In this document: positions 57,498 through 64,000 of the stretch, piece after piece | How the letters are laid out: each line of letters begins with the position of its first letter | How positions within the stretch are numbered: position 1 is the first letter of the stretch | Position numbers and translations under genes: made by a program | Notes under the pieces: generated by a model | The model's database searches: none | Seen by the model: the letters and a program-made list of their open reading frames with translations, nothing else | Told to the model about the DNA's origin: nothing | Assembly: GCF_042683565.1 (NCBI RefSeq) | Contig: NZ_JBHUJW010000034.1 | Coordinates: 62,001 to 126,000, forward strand | DNA: 64,000 bases | From: Brevibacillus sp042683565 | Lineage (GTDB): Bacteria > Bacillota > Bacilli > Brevibacillales > Brevibacillaceae | Direction: 5' to 3'

Positions 57498-59276
57498 TTA
57501 AACGGCGTATCCGCCCGCTTCGATCACGCGGTCCGCAATCGCGCGTTTCAAGTGCACCGTATTGATCGGCGTGCGGCGGGTCAGCTTTTTCAAAATGGAC
57601 AGGCGCATGCGCAGCTCGTCGCCTTCCTCCATGGCAGCCAGCGCTTCCTTGGCCCATGCTTCTACGCGGTCGAAGGCTTCGTGCACGTAGACGGTGGTCA
57701 TGTTGAGCTTTTGCTGTTCGTTTTCCAGGCCGTTTGCTGCGATCGCCTTTTCCGTGCGCTTCACGACGCTGTCCATCGCATACAGCTCGATCAGCATGTC
57801 GGCTGCGAAAGCGAGAAGCTCCTGCTCCCTGGAGATCGCCTGCTGGTATTTCATCAGCGCGGAACCCGCCACCATCAGGATGATTTTGCGCGTCATGTCG
57901 ATCAGGTGTTTTTCCATGGCGAGCGGCGCATCCTCAATCTCCTGCGGATAGTAGCTGAGCAGCTCTTCCTGCAGGCTGGCGGCGGCTTGCAGAAGCGGTA
58001 GTTCGCCCTTCATCGCCTTTTTCACCAGAGTGTCCGGAATGAGCAGGCGGTTGATCTCGTTGGTGCCTTCAAAAATGCGGTTGATGCGCGAATCGCGGTA
58101 CATGTTCTCGATCTCGTACTCGGACATGAAGCCGTATCCGCCGTGAATTTGCACGCCCTCGTCCACTACGTAGTCCAACACTTCCGTAGCGAATACTTTG
58201 TTGATGGAGCACTCGATGGCATAGTCCGCGATGGCCTTGGCCACTTCCGACCCTTGTTCGGCTTTCTCGCCCAGGCGGCTCAGGGCGGTATCGAACAGTC
58301 CGACGGTGCGGTATACAGAGCTTTCCGCTGCGTACGTCCTGAGCGCCATGTTCGCCAGTTTGTTTTTGATCAGGGTGAAGTTCACGAGCGGCGTCTTGAA
58401 CTGCTTGCGCTCCTTGGCGTAGTTCGTGGCGATCCCCAGCGCATGCTTCGCCGAGCCTACTGCTCCGACTGCCAGCTTGTAGCGGCCGACGTTCAGGATG
58501 TTAAACGCGATGACGTGGCCGCGGCCCGGCTCACCCAGCACATTTTCCACCGGTACCGGCACGTCTTGCAGGATAACCGTGCGCGTCGAGGAGCTCTTGA
58601 TCCCCATTTTCTTCTCTTCCGCCCCGAACGATACGCCAGGGAACGTCCGCTCGACGATAAAGGCGGTGAACTTCTCGCCGTCGATCTTCGCGTAAACGAT
58701 AAACACGTCAGCGAAGCCCGCGTTTGTAATCCACTGCTTTTCCCCGTTCAAAATGTAATGCGTGCCGTCTGCGGACAGGGTAGCCGTCGTCTTCGCCCCG
58801 AGTGCATCCGAGCCAGAACCCGGCTCGGTCAGGCAGTAGGCCGCGATGCGCGCGCCGGATGCGAGGTCAGGCAAGTAGCGGCGCTTCTGGTCTTCATTGC
58901 CGAAATAGACGATCGGCAAGGAGCCGATCCCTACGTGCGCGCCGTAGCTGAGGGCAAAGCCGCGTGCCAGAGAGAACTTTTCAGTCACCAGCGCGGTGCT
59001 CACTTTATCCAGCCCCAGCCCTTCGTACTTCTCCGGCACATCTCCGGCGAGCAGTCCGAGCTGTCCCGCTTCCTTCAAGAGGCGGACCGAAATGTCGAAC
59101 TGGTGGTTTTCCAGCTTTTCCAGATGCGGGCGCACTTCGTTGTTGATGAAGTCCTCCGTCATCTTGGCAATCATCTTCTGTTCGTCGGTATACTCCTCCG
59201 GAACGAACACATCGTCAGCCGAACCGACATCAATCAGAAAGCTCCCGCCGCGGATCAATTCTTTTGTATCTGCCAT
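57498..59276 (-). CDS. fadE: FadE-like acyl-CoA dehydrogenase
   Basis: This 592-aa flavoenzyme makes the first double bond in fatty-acid beta-oxidation. It shows the FAD-site signature YCLTEPGSGSDALGAKTTA (about 155-173), the second signature VEVAKAIADYAIECSINKV-like region with the catalytic base near EGTNEINRLLIPDTLV, and a long C-terminal helical extension typical of B. subtilis FadE. I use ATG 59276, with GGAG 10 bp upstream; the ATG at 59282 is too near that site. It ends the operon fadN-fadA-fadE. Confidence 0.95.
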   Translation of the reverse strand: MADTKELIRGGSFLIDVGSADDVFVPEEYTDEQKMIAKMTEDFINNEVRPHLEKLENHQFDISVRLLKEAGQLGLLAGDVPEKYEGLGLDKVSTALVTEKFSLARGFALSYGAHVGIGSLPIVYFGNEDQKRRYLPDLASGARIAAYCLTEPGSGSDALGAKTTATLSADGTHYILNGEKQWITNAGFADVFIVYAKIDGEKFTAFIVERTFPGVSFGAEEKKMGIKSSSTRTVILQDVPVPVENVLGEPGRGHVIAFNILNVGRYKLAVGAVGSAKHALGIATNYAKERKQFKTPLVNFTLIKNKLANMALRTYAAESSVYRTVGLFDTALSRLGEKAEQGSEVAKAIADYAIECSINKVFATEVLDYVVDEGVQIHGGYGFMSEYEIENMYRDSRINRIFEGTNEINRLLIPDTLVKKAMKGELPLLQAAASLQEELLSYYPQEIEDAPLAMEKHLIDMTRKIILMVAGSALMKYQQAISREQELLAFAADMLIELYAMDSVVKRTEKAIAANGLENEQQKLNMTTVYVHEAFDRVEAWAKEALAAMEEGDELRMRLSILKKLTRRTPINTVHLKRAIADRVIEAGGYAV

Positions 59277-59309
59277 CGCCATCTCGCTCCTTTATTGGAA
59301 AAGTAGTCT

Positions 59310-60488
59310 TTACAAGATTTCAAACACGCCGGCTGCTCCCATCCCGCCGCCGACACACATGGTGACGACGCCGTACTTGCCGCCGCGGCGCTTCAATTCG
59401 TTCAGGATGGAAATCGTCAGCCTGGTGCCGGTGCAGCCCATCGGGTGACCGAGCGCGATCGCCCCGCCGTTGACGTTTACCTTTTCCTCATCCAGTCCCA
59501 GCTCGCGGATGACGGCGACTGCCTGGGAGGCAAAGGCTTCATTCAGCTCGAACAGGTCGATGTCCTCGATGTCAAGCCCCGCCATTTTCAGCGCTTTCGG
59601 GATCGCCACAATCGGACCAATCCCCATCACGTCCGGATCGACCCCGCCAACGGCAAACGAGCGGAACCTGGCGATCGGTACTGCCCCCAGCTCGGCTGCC
59701 TTTCCGGCGGACATGACCAGGACAGCAGCGGCGCCGTCGCTCGTCTGCGAGGAGTTGCCCGCTGTCACGGTGCCTTGCACATGGAACACCGGCTTCAATC
59801 TGGCCAGCGCCTCCAGCGTCGTGTCTGGGCGCGGCCCTTCGTCGATCCGGAACACTTTCTCCGTCACCTGCAGCTTTCCGTTTGCGTCAAAGGAATGCTG
59901 CTTCACCGTGAGCGGCACGATCTCCTCCTGAAATTTGCCCGACGCGATGGCCGCCGTCGCTCTCTGGTGGCTGCGCAGGGAAAACGCATCCTGATCTTCC
60001 CGCGTGACATGGTACCGTTTGGCTACTTCTTCGGCGGTGTGGCCCATGCTCATGTACGCTTCCGGCTTCGTCTCCACCAAGGTCGGGTTGAGTGCAACTT
60101 TGTGGCCGACCATCGGCAACAGGCTCATGCTCTCCACGCCTCCGGCCACGATCACATCCGCGCCGCCCGTGATGATCTGCTGGGCGGCATAGGCGATGCT
60201 CTGCAGACCGGACGAGCAAAAACGGTTGATGGTGACGCCTGCCACACTGGTCGGCAGGCCGGCGCGCAGCCCGATCAGCCGCGCCACATTCATGCCCTGC
60301 TCCGCTTCCGGGGTCGCAGTCCCTATAATCACGTCATCGATCTCTCCAGGGTCCAATTGCGGAACGCGGCGCAGCAAATCGCTGACGACCGCTCCCCCCA
60401 TGTCTACCGGGTGTACGTCCTTCAGGCTGCCGCGCTTCGCTCTGCCGACAGCAGTGCGGGCACCTGCGACGATCACTGCTTCTCTCAT
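59310..60488 (-). CDS. fadA: FadA, acetyl-CoA C-acyltransferase (thiolase)
   Basis: This 392-aa thiolase cleaves 3-ketoacyl-CoA to acetyl-CoA and a shortened acyl-CoA. The nucleophilic cysteine is in INRFCSSGLQSIAYAAQQI (about 88-93), and the other catalytic residues are in ALGHPMGCTGTR (His) and VTMCVGGGMGAAGVFE (Cys). AGAAGGAGGC precedes the ATG. It lies 51 bp after fadN and 33 bp before fadE, so the three genes form one operon, in the same order as in B. subtilis. Confidence 0.96.
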   Translation of the reverse strand: MREAVIVAGARTAVGRAKRGSLKDVHPVDMGGAVVSDLLRRVPQLDPGEIDDVIIGTATPEAEQGMNVARLIGLRAGLPTSVAGVTINRFCSSGLQSIAYAAQQIITGGADVIVAGGVESMSLLPMVGHKVALNPTLVETKPEAYMSMGHTAEEVAKRYHVTREDQDAFSLRSHQRATAAIASGKFQEEIVPLTVKQHSFDANGKLQVTEKVFRIDEGPRPDTTLEALARLKPVFHVQGTVTAGNSSQTSDGAAAVLVMSAGKAAELGAVPIARFRSFAVGGVDPDVMGIGPIVAIPKALKMAGLDIEDIDLFELNEAFASQAVAVIRELGLDEEKVNVNGGAIALGHPMGCTGTRLTISILNELKRRGGKYGVVTMCVGGGMGAAGVFEIL

Positions 60489-60539
60489 CGTGTGTTTGCC
60501 TCCTTCTCCCTACTTGCGCCTGCGAGTCCTCCCCAAGTG

Positions 60540-62948
60540 CTAGTTGCGCAATGGCTTGTTTTTGGTCAGCATGTGCTGCATCCGCTGCTGCGTCTTCGGC
60601 GTCTTGATCAGTTCGAGGAACGCCTGCTTTTCCAGCTCGAGAATGTACTCCTCCGTCACTTCCGTCCCCGCCGGCACGCTGCCGCCCGACATGACGTAGG
60701 CGATCTTGCTCGCGATCAGTTCATCGTGATCCGTGATGTAGCCGCTCTTTTTCATCGCGTACACGTTTTGCCGCAGGGTGGCGTAGCCGGTCTCCCCGAT
60801 GACGCGAATCTTGCGCGGCGCAGGCGGCGTGTAGCCTTCCCTGTCCATGGCGAGCACGAGCTGCTTGGCATCGTACAGCAGGTGGTCGGGATTGACGCTG
60901 ATCCGGTCGGACTTGCGCAAGTAGCCAAGGTTGATAGCGTCCTGTCCGCTGGTAGAGACTTTGGCCGTCGCGATCGTCTCGAATGCTCTCGCCACGAACG
61001 GGAACGAGTCGACAGGCACGCTGCCGCCCTCCGGCACCTGTTCCATGGCGCGGAACAGCATTTCCTTCGTGCCGCCGCCCCCCGGGAGCAGCCCTACCCC
61101 GACTTCCACGAGGCCAAGGTACGTCTCCGCAGACGCCTGCACTCTGTCCGCCAGATAGACCACTTCCACGCCGCCGCCGAGCGTCATGCCAAACGGTGCA
61201 GCCACGACCGGGCGATGCATGTAGCGCAGAGCCCGCGCCGCCTTGTGGAAATTGGTGACGAGCATGTCGAGCTCCAGCCAGTTTTCGTCCTGCGCTTCCA
61301 GCAAGGCCATCGCCAGGTTCATCCCGACGCAAAAGTTTTTGCCCTGGTTGCCGATGACGAGGCCGGCGAAGTTTTTCTGCACTTCTTCCGCCGCGATGTT
61401 CGCCATCTGCAAAACATCCAGTCCCAAGGCATTGTTCGGCGAAGTAAACTCGAGACACGCCACGCCGTCACCCAAATCGATCAAGGCGGCACCTGCGTTT
61501 TTGCGGATCAGCTTGCCCTGCTCCTTGAGCGCTGCGAGGTTGATTTTTTCCTTTTTCTCCTCGACTCCCTTGTAAACGCCGCCAATAGCGAATGCCGCTG
61601 TGCGCCCCTCGTTCTTTTGATAGAAGGAAGTTTTGCCGCTCGCCAGCAGCTCCTCCACGAGTGCCGGAATCGTCTCGCCTTCCTCGCGCATCCGGGCGAC
61701 CGACTTCTCGACTCCGATCGCATCCCACGTCTCGAATGGCCCCAGCTCCCAGCCGAAGCCCCATTTCAACGCCTGGTCGACGGCGACGATGTCATCGGCG
61801 ATCTCATACACTTTTTCAGCGGCGTAGAGCAGCACTTTCTTGAATACGCTCCAGACGAATTCGCTGCCTTTGTCTTTGCCGTACACGAGTGTCCTCAGCT
61901 TTTCCGGCAGCGATTTCGCCGCCTTGGCCGCATCGAGTGACGGGAACTTCGCCTTGATGCTTGGGCGGTACTCCAGCGTCTGGAGATCGAGTGCATGGAT
62001 TTCCTTGCCCTGCGCCGTCTTGACCTGTTTGAAGAAGCCTTGGCCCGCCTTTTGCCCGATCCAGCGCTTCTCGACCATTTGCAGCACGAACGGCGGCACT
62101 TCAAAGATTACTTTTTCCTGCTCGTCCCGGCTCTTGCTTTTCATGTTGTTTGCGACGTGCACGTAGGTGTCCAGCCCGACCACATCCAATGTGCGGAACG
62201 TCGCGCTTTTCGGACGCCCGATCACCGGACCGGTGAGAGCGTCTGCTTCATCGACAGACAGGCCGAGACGCTCGAGCTCGTGGAGTGAGACCTGCAGCCC
62301 GTATGTACCGATGCGGTTCGCGATGAAGTTCGGTGTATCCTTGCAGAGCACCGTGCCTTTGCCGAGCACATGCTCTCCGAAGTGCATCATAAAATCGACG
62401 ACTGCCGGGTCCGTGTCGTTGCCCGGAATGATCTCCAGCAGCTTCAGGTAGCGGGGAGGATTGAAAAAATGCGTGCCGAGAAAGTGCTTACGGAAGTCAT
62501 CCGACCTGCCCTCCGCCATTTCGTTGATGGATACGCCCGATGTGTTGGAGGTGATGATCGTGCCCGGCTTGCGGTGCGCTTCCACCATGGCAAAGACGCT
62601 TTTCTTGACCTCGAGATTTTCCACGACCACCTCGATGATCCAGTCCACCTCGCCGAGTACGGACAGATGATCCTCGAAGTTGCCGACCGTGATCAAATCC
62701 ACGTTCTTTTTATCGTAGAGCGGAGCCGGCTTATCCTTGAGCAGCCGGTCCTTGCCTGCTTGCGCGATGCGATTTCGTACGACTGCATCTGCCAGGGTCA
62801 GCCTTTTTTGGCTCTCGTCAGCAGTCAACTCCCGCGGCACGATGTCCAGCAAGTAAACGGGGATGCCGACGTTGGCCAGGTGCCCTGCTATGCCTGCTCC
62901 CATCACGCCGGCCCCGAGAACGGCCGCCTTGCGAATTTTGCGTTCCAT
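60540..62948 (-). CDS. fadN: FadN, 3-hydroxyacyl-CoA dehydrogenase / enoyl-CoA hydratase
   Basis: This 802-aa two-domain protein does both middle steps of beta-oxidation. The N-terminal half is the NAD-dependent dehydrogenase (VLGAGVMGAGIAGHLANVG, about 11-29; ITSNTSGVSINEMAE; HFFNPPRYLKLLEII). The C-terminal half is the hydratase/isomerase fold (VIGNQGKNFCVGMNLAMAL, GMTLGGGVEVVYLADRVQ, VGLLPGGGGTKEMLFRA). GAGGAGGATATG precedes the ATG. A perfect FadR operator lies 130 bp upstream, so long-chain acyl-CoA should induce the operon. Confidence 0.96.
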   Translation of the reverse strand: MERKIRKAAVLGAGVMGAGIAGHLANVGIPVYLLDIVPRELTADESQKRLTLADAVVRNRIAQAGKDRLLKDKPAPLYDKKNVDLITVGNFEDHLSVLGEVDWIIEVVVENLEVKKSVFAMVEAHRKPGTIITSNTSGVSINEMAEGRSDDFRKHFLGTHFFNPPRYLKLLEIIPGNDTDPAVVDFMMHFGEHVLGKGTVLCKDTPNFIANRIGTYGLQVSLHELERLGLSVDEADALTGPVIGRPKSATFRTLDVVGLDTYVHVANNMKSKSRDEQEKVIFEVPPFVLQMVEKRWIGQKAGQGFFKQVKTAQGKEIHALDLQTLEYRPSIKAKFPSLDAAKAAKSLPEKLRTLVYGKDKGSEFVWSVFKKVLLYAAEKVYEIADDIVAVDQALKWGFGWELGPFETWDAIGVEKSVARMREEGETIPALVEELLASGKTSFYQKNEGRTAAFAIGGVYKGVEEKKEKINLAALKEQGKLIRKNAGAALIDLGDGVACLEFTSPNNALGLDVLQMANIAAEEVQKNFAGLVIGNQGKNFCVGMNLAMALLEAQDENWLELDMLVTNFHKAARALRYMHRPVVAAPFGMTLGGGVEVVYLADRVQASAETYLGLVEVGVGLLPGGGGTKEMLFRAMEQVPEGGSVPVDSFPFVARAFETIATAKVSTSGQDAINLGYLRKSDRISVNPDHLLYDAKQLVLAMDREGYTPPAPRKIRVIGETGYATLRQNVYAMKKSGYITDHDELIASKIAYVMSGGSVPAGTEVTEEYILELEKQAFLELIKTPKTQQRMQHMLTKNKPLRN

Positions 62949-63079
62949 CTACATATCCTCCTCGATACAAAATTGACGCTCCGGTGAATACCTAATTTTC
63001 AAATAGCCAGAGTTTTCTTGTAACGTAAACTTCTCCTTTTCCATAGATATTCCTGTCAGCAGAGACTCATGTATTTCGT

Positions 63080-63097
63080 TGAATGAATACTCATTCA
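63080..63097. promoter_or_regulatory. FadR operator upstream of fadNAE
   Basis: TGAATGAATACTCATTCA matches the Bacillus FadR consensus TGAATGAMTANTCATTCA at every defined position. It overlaps the probable fadN promoter region. Confidence 0.9.
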
Positions 63098-63270
63098 GTT
63101 TGTGGATGTAAAAAAGCACATCCCTTTTTCAGACGAATTTATGCGTCTGGAGATGCATCCATCCACCTGCTGAATCACCGTTCATTTTCATTGTAATCGA
63201 AAATTCTGTCATTTGCAATTGGCGCAAGTCGGCATCTGGTGTTTTTTTCCTGAACATCCCCCCTGGCCCG

Positions 63271-63310
63271 AAAAAAACGGGACAGAGCCGCCGTTCGCAG
63301 CTCTATCCCT
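63271..63310 (-). terminator. Terminator of the SLH-like gene
   Basis: On the minus strand GGGATAGAGC pairs with GCTCTGTCCC (one G-U pair) and ends in T7. It lies 13 bp after the stop. Confidence 0.8.
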
Positions 63311-63323
63311 GACATCGGCAGGC

Positions 63324-64000
63324 TTACTTTTGGCTATACAGCACAGCCGCAATCTTGCGTCCATACGTGCTCGTCGGATCGGGGTCCAGCCGATATTCGA
63401 CGCGGAGGCTTCCGTTCAGGCCGTACTTGTAATCTCCGACCAGCCACAGCAGCTTGTTGTCGGTCTCGTCTGTCAGCACTGTCAGATTCGCCAGCGCGGT
63501 TGACGTCGGCACTCGCGGCAGTTTGCCCATGCTGGTGAGGGCCGCCGGCGTAAAATATTGGAGCAGCTTTGCCTGGTTTTTCGTTTCATAAGCGAGGCTG
63601 GCTGCCTTCAGGAAGACGGCTGCCATTTTTTGCTGCGGCTTGCCTTTGCTCCTAAATTGCAGCAATGCCTGATTTTTGTAATAGTCAAGCAAACGCTTCA
63701 TGACGACTGCGTATTCGGCGCGGGTCATGAGATTGTCGGGCTGAAGGGTGGTCGGCGACGCGAACAGGTTGAATTCGCGGATCGCGGTCGCGTACGGCGA
63801 GTATGTATCCCGATAGTAGCTTTCCTGCTTCCACTCGTAGTAGCTCGTGAAGAAGGAGGCGGCATCCTGCGGCCTGATGTTGGCTGTCCGGTAAATTTGC
63901 GGGGTGAGCATGTGGAACAGGATCAGGCTCGCTTCCTCGCGCGTCATCGGTCTTTGGAAGGCTGCGGACGACAGCCACCAGTCCGGATTTTCCTTCTCCG
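63324..64000 (-). CDS. S-layer-homology (SLH)-like protein, 5' end outside the window
   Basis: The frame is open from position 64000 to a stop at 63324, giving at least 225 residues. The visible start has two SLH-type modules: AAFQRPMTREEASLILFHML and TLQPDNLMTRAEYAVVMKRL. These helices anchor proteins to cell-wall polymers. The C-terminal 90 residues form a separate domain with DETDNKLLWLVGDYKYGL and RVEYRLDPDP. The true start and any signal peptide lie beyond the window. A surface role is inferred from the SLH modules. Confidence 0.75.
   Translation of the reverse strand, partial: EKENPDWWLSSAAFQRPMTREEASLILFHMLTPQIYRTANIRPQDAASFFTSYYEWKQESYYRDTYSPYATAIREFNLFASPTTLQPDNLMTRAEYAVVMKRLLDYYKNQALLQFRSKGKPQQKMAAVFLKAASLAYETKNQAKLLQYFTPAALTSMGKLPRVPTSTALANLTVLTDETDNKLLWLVGDYKYGLNGSLRVEYRLDPDPTSTYGRKIAAVLYSQK

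Noticed and set aside
62949..63045. A short peptide frame directly ahead of fadN that seemed to end at the fadN start
   Set aside because: Rechecking the bases showed that the frame stops after 17 codons, well short of the fadN start, so no coupled leader peptide exists.
1..64000. CRISPR arrays, tRNA/rRNA genes, insertion sequences, prophage or integrase genes
   Set aside because: No regular repeat-spacer pattern, transposase or integrase protein, or tRNA-like cloverleaf was seen on reading both strands. Intergenic spaces are short and mostly explained by promoters and terminators.

Overview
The window looks like chromosomal DNA of a GC-rich, endospore-forming member of the Bacillales, most like Brevibacillus (Paenibacillaceae). 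This is judged from gene content and protein similarity recalled from memory, with no database search. It carries B. subtilis-type sets: yunCDEF, sufCDSUB, yuaF-floT, ykuUV, gcvH, fadNAE, sppA-yteJ, a bmrCD-type exporter, and mtn methionine-salvage genes under SAM-I riboswitches. Several of these sets (yun, suf, gcvH, yusI-like, fad) also lie near each other in B. subtilis, so this is mostly a conserved backbone. I see no rRNA, tRNA, prophage, insertion sequence or CRISPR array.

Layout. 1-5.3 kb: a partial exported protein, a lone molybdopterin oxidoreductase and an acetyl-CoA-synthetase-like enzyme with a cre site. 5.3-13 kb: corA, an HD-GYP protein, yunFEDC, a JAMM protein and aspartokinase. 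13-18.6 kb: a NodB deacetylase, yuaF-floT behind an ECF-type promoter, and mntH with an MntR-like site. 19-22 kb: NUDIX, a SUFU-domain protein, and an ECF sigma/anti-sigma pair. 22-27.5 kb: the sufCDSUB operon. 27.6-32 kb: exoA, pckA with a CcpN-type motif, an M20 amidohydrolase and an SCP2-like protein. 32-38.7 kb: VOC, a zinc-ribbon-like protein, gcvH, ykuUV, an aminotransferase, ArsC-like and GNAT proteins, a 56-aa small protein and a DUF2797 protein. 38.8-44.5 kb: a second deacetylase, an orphan GlnQ-type ATPase, a PfeT-like metal efflux ATPase with PerR and Fur boxes, sppA-yteJ and a 46-aa membrane peptide. 44.7-51 kb: an MFS transporter, bmrCD, GNAT and OsmC. 51-57.4 kb: divergent mtnKA and mtnWXBD, each behind its own SAM-I riboswitch and terminator. 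57.5-63.1 kb: fadNAE with a perfect FadR operator. The window ends inside an SLH-like protein.

The common themes are metal and oxidative-stress control (mntH, PerR/Fur, suf, ykuUV, OsmC), carbon control (cre, CcpN, pckA, FadR), envelope stress (ECF promoters, flotillin, SppA) and sulfur salvage. I found no clearly new multi-gene defence or biosynthetic system. The most interesting signals are regulatory: promoters that appear built into upstream terminators (bmrC, ykuV), stacked PerR and Fur sites at pfeT, nested-hairpin terminators, and two small genes (56 and 46 aa) that are easily missed.
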